In this document: in pieces, positions 22,333 to 33,104 of the stretch
How positions within the stretch are numbered: the first letter of the stretch is position 1
Layout of the letters: each line of letters begins with the position of its first letter
Source of the DNA: Magnolia sinica
Lineage: Eukaryota; Streptophyta; Magnoliopsida; Magnoliales; Magnoliaceae
NCBI RefSeq assembly: GCF_029962835.1
Contig: NC_080582.1
Coordinates: 15,756,032 to 15,820,031, forward strand
Length of the DNA stretch: 64,000 nucleotides
Reading direction: 5' to 3'
The notes under the pieces: generated by a model
What the model saw: only the letters and a program-made list of their open reading frames with translations
Databases searched by the model: none
What the model was told of the DNA's origin: nothing
Made by a program: the position numbers and the translations under genes

Positions 22333-22737
22333 AAGTCGAAAGTGCCAAAGTTCACAGCAATGTAAGGTGTGGTGCAATTACAAGAAGAGAAGGTCCAAGA
22401 CTCACTGAAAGGGAAGCAATTCCATCTCTTAGCATGTTCAGTGCAACCTCAGACATGGTTTTGGATCCAGTTTCAACTCCTAGCCTAAGCCACAAGACAT
22501 CTAAAGGATATGTGATGAGTGGATTTCATCCCAGCTCAAGCCCCTGCTTCCAAGTCACCCAACAAAAGAGAGTTCCCCATCATTTGCTCTGAAAATTTTC
22601 TATATCCCAAGATGGAAAAGATAGATCACACGTTTGGACATCGCAAACTGAATACAACTGAAATTCCGTGTATCACCTATGGTAGATTGCCTTTCCAGTA
22701 GCCTTTATTGCCCTCTTTCCCAATCAATATAATGGCC
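22333..22737 (-). pseudogene. Exon relic of a mitochondrial-carrier-family gene (plastid ADP/ATP or PAPS carrier type)
   Basis: On the minus strand shifting frames give, in order: LIGKEGNKGYWKGNLP, ANDGELSFVG, an AGA.AGM segment, TYPLDVLWLRLGVE (a carrier signature P-x-D near an R), TMSEVALNML and PYIAVNFGTFDL. The order and wording match the central repeat of plant carrier-family proteins of the chloroplast-envelope/thylakoid ADP,ATP-PAPS carrier group, which exchange nucleotides across organelle membranes. Stops occur at 22677-22679 (TAG for expected CAG), 22555-22557 (TGA for expected CGA) and 22536-22538, plus a 5 bp insertion before PYIAVN. GTGAGC after the last codon looks like a retained splice donor, so this is a genomic exon rather than a processed copy. 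The other carrier repeats were not found here. Confidence 0.8.
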
Positions 22738-23660
22738 TTGCAAAAATCACAGGTGGAGGCACAGACAAAATTGTAGTCTGATCAAGACAGCGACAAAGAG
22801 GTTGAAGGATGAAGATATGTCCCGTCAAAACCAGGAGTAGCTGCAGCATCTGAAGCAAACAGGCATAGCAACAACAACTACCCTCACAGCATAACAGGAG
22901 TAGAGGAAGATGATCAAACAGAGCAATTTAGAGGATCAGACAGAAGCATCCAGAATTGCTAACAGGCTCACCACCATAACACAACTCTGAGAATAACCAC
23001 TACAGCCTTACTCTGATTTGACAACACTGTACACATCCTAAATCCGATTCTCTATTAAGACTTCATCATCTAGCTCCTGGATTTTAAAAACAAAAATGCC
23101 TCAGCTATAAACACGAATCCAGATTCATCCAAATCCAAATCCAGAATGGCCTCTGTTGCCACTAGGGAATCTAATTCAATGTTTACATTTGATAGATTAA
23201 AATGTTTACATATCTTAATACTGTCCAAAATGGCCCTTAACTCTGCTTCTGTGTTAGATGAGATACCATAAGAGTAGTGAAAAGCAAAGATCAGGCATCC
23301 TAAGTGGTCTCTGCAGACTCCTCCACTTCCACTGTCACCCGGGTTCCTACAAGAAGAACCATCAACATTTAATTTAACCCAGCCTGGGGATGGTCTTTTC
23401 CATTTAACAACAGCCACTTTGTTTTGGCAAAAAACAGCTGCTTTCACCCAAGCACGACCAGCCTGATGTTTTCCAAAAAGGAGTTTGACATGTCCCCTAG
23501 CATCCAGCCCACTGATTAGCTAAGTACAACACAATGTTAAAAGTATACCATTGGTTGTCATTTTCCAAGCCATCCATTTCTTTAGACTCCATTGCCACCT
23601 GATAAATGGACCAGCTTGATTCTTGGGGATGAAAGGGCGTTCGTCCATGGGGGCCACCTT
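22738..23660 (-). pseudogene. LINE 3' end with RNase H-like domain
   Basis: The minus-strand frame 23447-23070 (125 residues) is a plant LINE RNase H domain: WKRPSPGWVKLNVDGSSCRN (first catalytic Asp), GGVCRDHLG, SSNTEAELRAILDSI (Glu) and VNIELDSLVATEAI (Asp), all catalytic acids present. Upstream residues (RWQWSLKKWMAWK, AGRAWVKAAVFC) extend it to about 23660. The GT-rich 3' untranslated part runs to about 22738, right at the 5' edge of the carrier exon. RT and endonuclease are absent, so this is a 5'-truncated insertion. Confidence 0.85.
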
Positions 23661-23739
23661 ATGAATGTCCAAGGTTGTACATAAATGTGTGATGGAGACA
23701 CATCTAACTGATGAACAATGAACTTCATTTGAAATTTTG

Positions 23740-24774
23740 TCTAATTGGCTGATTAAATTGTGAGATCTCTACATCAAACGATTACCAAAAATAGAAAAAA
23801 AAAATATGATGGGCCTATTTGGATGACTCATTGTGGTCCAGGCAAGAAGTTAGAAAACAAAATGATCTGTTATAACATAATTCATTATACTCAGAATAGT
23901 AGATCATTGGTTTGTAACATCACAATGTATTTGTAGTAGAATTTTCCAGCACACTAGAGATCTCCAAGCTCAGTATAAGAGTCCTTTGGTGGGGTGAGTA
24001 TTTGGCTAGTGAGCCTACCAAAGCTCAATTCCATAGCTCACTGGTTAGGATTGAAAATTGGGCATGTGCTGGGACCCAATTTCCAGACCTACCTCAACTT
24101 GGCAACCCAAACATTTATCCAACAGGCCTGTTTATCTGGATTGGATAAACATGATTAAGAGTGTTGATAAACAATTAAAGATCCCCACCATGGAACAATT
24201 GGGTTGGACCAGTTGGGATTGGAATGATCCTGGCCCAAGTTTCATCCTAATCCATGGGTTGGGCAGAGACCATCTATAATTTCATTGATATGATTGAAAA
24301 TTACATATAGGGGACCACAAATGAAACCAGGAAAACCCAACAAATTCATACAAAATAGCAAGAACCATAACAAAAATCATCCAAGATGAAAGACAGGTGA
24401 AACCAGTCTAACAGGAAAATGAAAGATAAAATCAAAAAATTGAATCCTGCTTACTGTTGCAAACATGATTTGCCAAACAAATATGGTACTACGAAGTTTT
24501 CAACAAATATTTACTTCATAGTGCCCACTATGAATTACCTTTCTGAAATACATGCAAAAGAGCAACACATCCAATTTCTTAGTGAAATTCATAATTCGAA
24601 GCCAATAAGACTAAATCATTTAAGTCTAGTGGAACACCCAATTCTTTCTACCACATTGGAACAGAAATAAAAGAGAAATACAATAGTTCAAGAGAATAAT
24701 AACTTAGTAAGCAGAGGTTGGTTAAGCAGAGAAGAATCACTTAGTTGATGGGACACCATTCTTTGAAAGGGATG
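23740..24774. repeat. Flank downstream of NB-ARC pseudogene 1, duplicated at 46840-48245
   Basis: Collinear with 46840-48245: GTGAGATCTCT..TCAAAC near 23760/46850, CCCAATTTCCAGACCTACCT near 24080/47548, GATTGGATAAACATGATTAAG near 24140/47630 and CAACAAATTCATACAAAATAG near 24340/47885. It is probably the 3' untranslated or downstream region of the resistance-gene unit. No coding seen. Confidence 0.75.
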
Positions 24775-25425
24775 TTACATGACTAGATGCTGCCCTCTCA
24801 TTTCAGAACAAACTTCATGGGATTGAGTCGTGATCATGACTTTGATGGCACTGGTGGTGGCAGGGGCTGTGACTGGAATTCCCATCTCTTGCAAGTCAAA
24901 GCTTTCCCAAACATCTTCCAAGATGAGGATGAACCTTTGGCCGTTTAAGTTATCCTTGATGCGCTTGGGAGCTGTGGAGAATTGTATGGACTCTGGGATC
25001 TCCAATGCCTATTGAATTCCCATCTGCACCTCCATCAACCGATTCCTTCTCCCCTTTGCATCAAACATCTTTAAAACCTCTAATTGCCGTTCAGGCTCAA
25101 TGAAATGCCAAGTACCTACATCAACCAGTTTTCTTCTTGTCAGCTTGTCCTGCAAATGGACCAATTCCGCTTGGAATCTCGCCGGCATCTTCTTTGTAAG
25201 ACTCTCAATACCTGGTGCTCTTACTCGTATGATTACTTCAAACAGATGGCTAGATTCTCTGAATTCCTCCATTTCCACTCCTTGCTGTCCCCATAATGAG
25301 AGCACTGAAATCTTGTCATCTCTCACGCAATTCCATATCTGATGCCTCATGCGTTGAGACAGAGCACTCAAAACCTGTTCTCCTCCTTTGAGCCATTGAT
25401 CATCATCATCCCTAGAAGCTGCCAT
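24775..25425 (-). pseudogene. NB-ARC resistance-gene pseudogene 1 (truncated)
   Basis: Starts at 25425 (MAASRDDDDQWLKGG). Frame 25425-25009, then a stop (TAG at about 25009-25011), then the same frame continues to 24775. It shows DDKISVLSLWGQQGVE, RFILILEDVWESFDLQEMGI (kinase-2) and KVMITTQSHEV (RNBS-B). NB-ARC domains are ATP/ADP switches of plant immune receptors. Compared with pseudogene 2 (48246-51249) a 36 bp in-frame deletion has removed the Walker A GKT. RNBS-C, GLPL and the whole LRR are also missing: sequence equivalent to about 48300-50620 is deleted, and the remaining 3' end joins directly. It cannot bind nucleotide or sense a ligand. Confidence 0.85.
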
Positions 25426-25429
25426 TTCC

Positions 25430-26788
25430 TAACGCTGGATTTCTCCTGCAAAATTCGAATTCCTTTCCCTTAGACGATGTTTGTGCAACGCACTCAGATC
25501 AATTTTAGGCCGAACCATCACTTGATTAGGCAACCCATGCATGTTGAATGTAGACCATCGATTTGCCTACTTCTTTGTCATGTGTGGCCCACTTGATCAA
25601 TGGATACATTACGAAATTCGAGTGGGAAATGGGGATTTTATAAATTTTGGGCTGGGCCAGGATGGGCCTGGCCTCAACAAAAATTTTGGGCTAAAGCTTT
25701 CGCCTGCTGTTCTAAGCCCATGACGTGCTCAAGCCTTCAACCTTACGATGGGGCCACGTTTTGAGAAAAACGTGGGGCCACGTTATGAGAAAAACAATTA
25801 GTCCGGTCAACAATTCAGGTGAGCTACACCATAGCCCATAGGTTGCAAAGCCCCCTCTGTTCATCACTTTTACTAGACAACACTTGGACTACGTATAAAA
25901 GCAAGGAAGATCCAAAACTAATGTGAGCCACAGCTCACACAAAACAGCAGAGTTTATGGTCCCAAGTTACCCTTATTTACCCTTGTAAGGTGGAAGGTAA
26001 CTGGGATGAGGAAAACAGGACTGTATGGTCCCAACTTAATGTGTTTCTTAAATCTAAATTGATCACCACTAGTGTAACTAAAATTTAAGAATTCGTCTTA
26101 AAAACTAACCTCATCCATTATTCAAGTGGGACGATGGTCACCGTATGATTAGAAAAAGTGTACAGGGAAATGCCCACCCTTCAAACTACATCCCTCAGTG
26201 TAGCTCACCTAAATCACCAATTTTCTAAAATTTTGGACTTTATGACATGTTATGATCCGAGAGGATTTCACATAATCACATGGGTGGGTGCTATGTAGAA
26301 ATTCAAGTGGATGTCTCTCCCAATTCTTTTCTTTGTTGTGGCCCATCTAAATTACAAGTTAGCCTGATTTAGACTAATGTGTGATAAAATATCTAATGGT
26401 AAGAATGGATTTCACATACACATACGATGGCCCTGTAAATAATGGCTGGGCGTCCCACTCCAGTTATTTGATGAGATTTTCCAAAGCCGACTCTGCCGCC
26501 ATGTGAGCTAAGCCATAATGCAAGTGTTTTATCTACACTATTCATCAGTTTTGCTAACTCAATTTAAGGCATGACCTAAAAACGATGAAGATTCAAAATT
26601 CAAATGAAGGATGCCATAGAAAACAGTGGGAGTTGAATGCCCACCGTTGAAACCTTCCTAAGGCCACTGGAAATAGTGGGAGTACTGGAACACCCACAGT
26701 CGAAGTTTTATTTGCCATCCAACACCTGTTCATAATATCACATACACCTGGATGAAGGTAAAAACGCACACCTAGGAAGTTCTCTCTC

Positions 26789-26796
<8 letters not shown>
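25430..26796. repeat. Upstream flank of NB-ARC pseudogene 1; partly duplicated at 31900-32360
   Basis: 25440-25470 matches 51260-51295. 25920-26430 matches 31900-32360 (AATGTGTTTCTTAAATC/TATGTTTCTCAAATCC, GGATTTCACATAATCA, TGTGGCCCATCTAAAT/TGTGGCCCATTTGAAT). The rest reads as MITE-like spacer with repeated GTGGGCCAC and CCATCC words. No gene seen. Confidence 0.6.

Positions 26797-26846
<50 letters not shown>
26797..26846. repeat. (TA)n microsatellite
   Basis: About 50 bp of TA repeats inside the MITE-like spacer. 26847-27039 holds nothing recognisable. Confidence 0.97.
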
Positions 26847-26849
<3 letters not shown>

Positions 26850-27039
26850 GTCTAGTCCAGAGCTTTAGATCTGTAACATTTTTGGTCGGACTCATGCCCT
26901 GAAATGAGTTAGAAAAATGAATAGACAGCATGGATAAAATGCATACAGCATAGTGGGTCCATAGAGCTTGGCCACGTGGTGCCGTACCGATATCCCTACA
27001 GTTGGTGCTGCAAGCAATCGGTTGCTCTATGTTAAAAAA

Positions 27040-29121
27040 TAAAAAAAATTATGGGACACCTACCCAAGCAGAACTACATTGTGTACTCCAAATCCATTCC
27101 GACCATTAGATGTATAATTCCATTCGAAATCAAGCTGACTTGTCATTCAGATAGGACACAGTAAAGGAAACCGTTGGGAGATAGATGTCATTCATTGAGT
27201 TCTTACAAGGCACACCATAATTATCATGTGACATCCACCCGAACTATTAGTTGCCAAAAAGTCATTTAGGCCCAGCTACAGAAAATCATGACAATCTATT
27301 ACTCATATGGGCCACACCGAAAGAAAGAGTTTAGAGGTTACACATCAACCTATACGCTCTTTTCAATAGAGTGGTCTGCTTGAAACACAGATTGAACTGA
27401 GCTTTGAGTATTTCCCTTAAAAATGGGTCACACACTAGATGGTCGGAGTGGATTTTGGTAGCGGGTCCCACCCCATGCAGCCTACAAGTTTTGGCTGGCA
27501 AGATTCGGTTGTAACCGGTGTCAGCGAGGGAGGATGAACGATTATGGGTAGAAACGTTTTTTAATCTTCACTGTATAGTAGGAAACATTATTTGATAAAT
27601 ATAAATTTTAAAGGTATTTTACAGGAAAATTATTTTTTTTAAAAGGAATTTTGAGATAAAAGTCACTTTCTTTTATAATAACACCTTATTAATAATATCT
27701 ATATTTTGGTACTTATTTAATTCTTCTTTAAGTAACTGCAATAATTGATGGGCAGTTTCATAATTTTAGTAAAAAAACATACTTTAAAGTGAGAAAAGTG
27801 AGAGAAAATTAATTTAAGGTAACAGTTAATATTTGGTAAAATTATCTTTATTTTACTAACAATTTATGAAATATATAGAAGAGATATGAGATTTGTAGGA
27901 ATTTAGAGAGATCTCATCCCATACTCTTCTTAACATATATGAAAACATTCCATTTTAATAGAATTATCCCAATACTTTAACAAACCTAAATTCTACTTAT
28001 ATTCAAACTTTTCTTTCACACTTAAACTTACTGGACTTCGAACCGACCCAGATCCAACCCATACACTGGTGGATTGGATCCAGGGTTGAAAGTCAGACAT
28101 ACTTATCAAAGGGGACTGATAACCTGTAGGGGGCTGCACCATACCTGGTTGTACAAGGTGTTTTCAACCATTGGATGCACCGAATGGGTGTGAAGGAAAA
28201 ACGTTAAAGAATATTTAATGCATCCACTGGCTTAAAATGTCCTATACATGAGGAGCAATGCAGGTGCCTATAGGTAATTAGTTTTGACAATTAAATGGGT
28301 CAGCTCACGATCTTGCCTCAACTCTGTACAACTCATCCTACTTGAACAACTTCCAAAGAATGCTAGGCGGAAATTCACATGCCTTGACAGAAAATATCTT
28401 GATATGAGAAAAGAAGAAAATTTCAATAGATATACATACCTGAAATTTGGCTCCTCAGCGACTCCCCAGTAGCAACTCAAATAAACTATCAAGGCATCAA
28501 GTGGTGCGGTAAGCCCAAAAGCTTTATACTGCTTGTGTTTATATATGTGTCCCAAAGGTAGATGTGAAGTCAACTGTGATGAAGAAGTAGGTGCTTGCAT
28601 GAAAGGGAAATGAAAAGAGAAAGGGAAATGCTTGCTTCTATGAGAGGGAAAGGGATGTCCTATAAAAGAGAGGAGTCTCTTTCATGGTCAAAAGCAATTT
28701 GGGCACTCCGAGTTCCCTGTTTGGAAATAGTTGTGTGGGGTTCATAGTTGATGAATCCAAGCTATTGATCTGTTGGCCCCCATCATGGATGGACGATTCC
28801 CCCAAGATTTCCCAAATTGAAAGATTAATGTAGCCATTAAATCTTTGGCCTTTCCTCCAATGAATGTGGTTTGTTCATTCATTTCTTTTAACCATATATT
28901 AACATGCTAAGAACGGGGAAGGCTAGAGTTGACCAATTGAGAGGATATATCAGGAATGGTACATCCATGATTGGAGATGACAGATCAATAGCTTGGATGG
29001 ACTAACCATGGGCTCCACATCCACCAACTAAGTTGAGAAACCGATAGAGAACTCAACCAGTTTTCATTCACATCGAATATAAACAACAATCCTATAAGAT
29101 TAGGGGTTGTGGTGCATATAT
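27040..29121. repeat. Duplicated block, copy 2
   Basis: Collinear, same-orientation counterpart of 30-2040 and of 7845-8697. The copies differ by substitutions and short indels throughout. It ends where a Harbinger-type MITE inserted (TAA at 29122). No coding sequence. Confidence 0.75.
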
Positions 29122-29124
29122 TAA

Positions 29125-30638
29125 GGGGTTGTTTGGTGTACGGTATTAGATGGGATTAAGAGGGATGGAATTGCATTTGTTAAGTGAAAATTTCATTTGG
29201 GCTTTGGGGAGGATGGGAAGGTTGGGATTAAGAGGGATGGAATTGCATTTGGTCCCATGCGAGATTTCTATGGTTTTAAAAAATGTGCAATAAGAGATGT
29301 TCTAAATCCATGCAGAATGCTGGATCTACCCAGTCCGTCCCACCCAGCAAAAGGCATGGTTGATGTTAGCAAGTTATATGGGTTCCACTATGATGTATGG
29401 GCTATATCCACACCATCCATCCATTTTTTGATATCATTTTAGGACATAATCACAAAAATCAGGTAGATCCAAAGCTCAAGTGGGCCACACCACATAAATT
29501 AATGGGGATCAAAGGCTAATCATTGAAAATTTCTTGATAGCTAAACAAGTTTTTGGATCAAGCTGATGTTTGTGTTTTCCCTTCATTCAGGTTTGTGTGA
29601 CCTTATGAATAGGGTTGGATGGCAGATGAACATCATGGTGGACCCCATGAAGGTTTCAACGGTGGGCATCATTCTCCTCACCGCTTTCCACGATGTGGTT
29701 CATGTAAGCTTTGGATCTGCCTTAGTTTTGGGCCCTCACCATAAAATGACCTCGCAAGCAAAACGAATGGCTAATGCAAATATAATATATACATCAATGC
29801 AGGGTCCACAACACTTGTTGCCGTAAACACAAGACCAAAAATGTATGTTTGGGTGTGATTTCTCCAAACAGTGTGCTTCATGAGGTGGTGGGTTTTCATT
29901 GCTTCCATGGTTGTTTTGACATACTATGGAATACAGTATCGAGGGATTTCAAGACAAACCCTAAGGGCCTGTTTGGCCGGACCGATCCCACGGTATTTGG
30001 TGGGATGGGATTCAAAAAACATCATTATTACCCATGGCAGGGACTATTCCTGTTACCGTGGGATAAGCTTAATGCCCTTTTTAGTTTGTAATATGGTGGT
30101 ACATTGAAAGGATATACTCACCATCATTTGAAACTATTGACAATAACACATGTGTTATATTTAAACCGTTCATTTGTTTTGTAACCTCATTTCATAGCAT
30201 GGACCTAAAAATGAAGCAGATCCAAAACTTATGTGGCCCCAAAGAATTTTTCAACGGTAAGTATTCAATCCCCATTGCTTTCAATGGTGGGGTCTACTTG
30301 AGCTTTAGATCTAGCTGGATTTTTGGTTCATGCTCTAAAATGATCTCAAAAAATGGGTGGACGGTGTGGATATAACCCACACATCATGGTGAGACCTACA
30401 CAACTTGCTAACATTGAGTGATATTAGCACGGACCCGATACGATTCTATCCAGCCAACTTTCAAGCTTTTCCACTCTTTCCAAACATGGAGTGGAATTGG
30501 CACAGGACCAGATGCAATTCCATCCCACCTAAGACCATCTAGTCAGCCCGCCAAACAGGCCCTAATAGTGGGTAATCATTACACTAAAGTAATTCCATCC
30601 GACTTAATTCCAGTTAATTCCATACAACAAACAGGCCC
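29125..30638. mobile_element. PIF/Harbinger-type MITE, outer element (1.5 kb with nested insert)
   Basis: Terminal inverted repeats: GGGGTTGTTTGGTGTACGG on the left, and GGGCCTGTTTGTTGTATGG when the right end is read on the minus strand. It is flanked by TAA on both sides (29122-29124 and 30639-30641), the typical Harbinger 3 bp target duplication. The interior contains a MITE-like segment (29370-29830) and the second Harbinger MITE. A short internal repeat, AGAGGGATGGAATTGCATTT, occurs near 29160 and 29231. No transposase. Confidence 0.8.
29965..30562. mobile_element. PIF/Harbinger-type MITE, nested element (598 bp)
   Basis: Begins GGGCCTGTTTGGCCGG and its right end reads GGGCCTGTTTGGCGGG on the minus strand. 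TAA flanks both sides (29962-29964, 30563-30565). It lies wholly inside the outer Harbinger element, so it inserted later. It also carries a copy of the widespread MITE-like segment (30130-30420). Confidence 0.85.
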
Positions 30639-30664
30639 TAAAATTCAAAGGAATGTTCCTTCCA

Positions 30665-31105
30665 TGGCCAGAGGTGTACGAGCTCATAGAGATGTCCATT
30701 ACAAATCCACTCTATCCATCTATTTCAAAAGACCACAATAAGACAAGAGTCTAAAAATTAGGCAGATCCAAAAGTCATGTGGGTCGTACCATAAAAAAAC
30801 AGTGGAGATTGAACGCCCACAGGTGGCAGAAATTTTATATCGAGTTTATATTTGTTCCCACAGTTTATTTGAGTGGTAAGAATTATATGAACGGCTTAGA
30901 TGGCATATAAAAATCATGGTCAGCCCTAGGAAGGTTTCAATGACGGGCTTTGTTGTTCTCAATGTTTTGCTGGTGTAGCCCATCTTATTTTTGAATCTAC
31001 TTCATTTTTGGAATCCTACCATACTTTGGCCTGTCAAAACAAATGGATGAAATGAATTTGTCACGGAAATCTCTGTGAGCCTCACATAGCATTAGGCACA
31101 GGGGT
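30665..31105. mobile_element. Long-TIR MITE, copy 2
   Basis: Same terminal design as 3119-3566: left arm 30665-30727 with AGAGATGTCCATTACAAATC, right arm 31038-31105 complementary to it. It lies directly after the outer Harbinger element and keeps the same neighbour on its right (31106-31415) as copy 1 does. Confidence 0.65.
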
Positions 31106-32360
31106 CACCGACAATTTGATGAAAGTAACTTCTACCTGTTACCATTGGAACATAAGTAGGGCCCACCATGATATGTGTGAATTCCACCTGTTTTGCTACC
31201 TGGGCCCAAACACAACAGAAATCCAAATCTCAAGTGAGCCATATGACAAGAAAACATAGGTAGGTAAGTGCTTACTAATAAAACCTTCCTTATGTCCACA
31301 AGAATGTTTATATGCCATCCATATTGTTCATATGGTCATTCCTACTTAGACGAACGGAGAATACAAAATTTAGCCTAATCCAAAACTTTTGTCACCATAC
31401 AAATGTTTCAACAATGCAAGTTTAAGCCTATGTTGAATGGCCCACTTTAGTTTTGGATATGCATTATTTTTTGGCCCTTGTTCTAGCATGTTCCATAAAA
31501 AACATATGAACAGGGGATTTCTGACAAAGATTATGGTGCCCCCATCTAGCTTCTCATTGGCTTTCACAGGCAATCTGCATCCTTGCCATTGCAATCCTCA
31601 TTTTGGATGGCATATGGTCACCATCATCTTTTTGGTGCATGTAAGATTGGCCGTTGACCATTTATAAGTCTTTGTAGTGATAAATCTCATTTTTTTAATA
31701 ATTTTTTGGCTATCGAATTTCCAAGGATATTATTGGGGAAATCTTTCTAAAAATAAAATTTTTGTTATAAATTAATAAATATTTAGAGTTTTTATCCGAA
31801 AATCATTGAAAGTGCATGATATTCCAAGATCATCCTTTTGATTGTTCATGTTTACCGAAACACTCATTTGGTGTTAGGCTAGAGAGTGAAAATTCTAATT
31901 TACCCTTATGCATTTACCATAGAACTGAAAGCCCCATGAAATCCTGCCCGGTTGAGGTAGTCAAATGTGCCCTATCATTATATGTTTCTCAAATCCAATT
32001 TTGATCACCAGTTTTGTGAATTAATTTTAAACATAGGTCTCAAGGACCCCAGCTCTATACGCCATTTAGGTAGATCATATGATTGAAAACAATATACATA
32101 CTGATGCCTACCCTCCAAACTATTTTCCTCACCGTGGCCCACCTGAATGACGGATTGTCCTAAATTTTAGGCCTAAAGCCTAAATTTTTTTCTCATGGCA
32201 TCAGTTAGTAGATTTCACATAATCATCATGGTGATCCCTATAAAAAAAAAAATCAATGATGGACGTCTCTCTTCAATTGCTTCTTCTGGTGTGGCCCATT
32301 TGAATCACAAGTCAGACTGATTTTATGGCAGTAGGATTTCAAATACATATCAGGGTGGGC
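31106..32360. repeat. Composite duplicated spacer
   Basis: 31106-31415 pairs with 3567-3920. 31560-31760 pairs with 46165-46330 (CATTGCAATCCTCATTTTGG, ATGGTCACCATC, TTGTAGTGA). 31900-32360 pairs with 25920-26430. Three blocks found elsewhere next to NB-ARC relics are joined here without an NB-ARC gene. No coding. Confidence 0.65.
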
Positions 32361-33104
32361 ATGGGTCTCTAAGACGAGATTTCCCTTCCTATATATATTT
32401 GAGTTTTTCTGATTCTTAATACCATGTTAAGAAATGATTTTTTATTTATGCATACTCGTGCCCACCCTGACCTGTATTTGAAATCCATTCCTATTACTAG
32501 ATGGGTAATGCCATGTTAGGCTTCCCCCTAGAAAAAAAGAAAAAAAAAAAGAAAAAGCAACGAACACAAAATTCAGGACAGATCTACACTAAAAATTAGA
32601 TCACACAACATCTACACTGAAAATTAGATCACACAAATCTGATTGGATTTCAGAAACACATTAAGTTAGGCTCACCTACTGGTTTTTTTTTTTTTTTTTC
32701 TAAAGCCTAATTGGCTTTCCAATACGGCTGGGTTTTGGCTATGCTTGAGTCCTTTGGAAGAATTTTCGGATAAAAACTCCAAATTAAATTTTAATAGAGA
32801 TTTTTATCAGAAAATTAAAAATTCCTAATAATCCGTGATATTAAGGAGAGGATCCTTTGAAATTGCATATTTAGCACAGCATTCCTACCACTGCACAGAG
32901 AAGAGGTGGAAAGTCTATTTTTTCCTTTAATAGAATCGGGTGCGGCTAAAATCCATGACTTCCTGTTGGAGAATCCATTCCTAACCAAAATCTGTGGCTA
33001 AAAACCATGACTTCCTGTTGGAGAATCCATTCCTAACCGAAATCTATAGCTACCACCAAAATTGCATCTGTCTAGCTTCGAAGCCATGTGATCCCTGAAG
33101 TAAT
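32361..33104. other. Unassigned spacer with a 52 bp tandem duplication
   Basis: No gene recognised. 32944-32995 is repeated immediately as 32996-33047 (GACTTCCTGTTGGAGAATCC in each), with five or so mismatches. Short A- and T-runs occur at 32530 and 32685. Confidence 0.7.

Noticed and set aside
24058..24279. 73-codon frame beside NB-ARC pseudogene 1
   Set aside because: The duplicated counterpart near 47540-47760 does not keep the frame, so it is untranslated flank.
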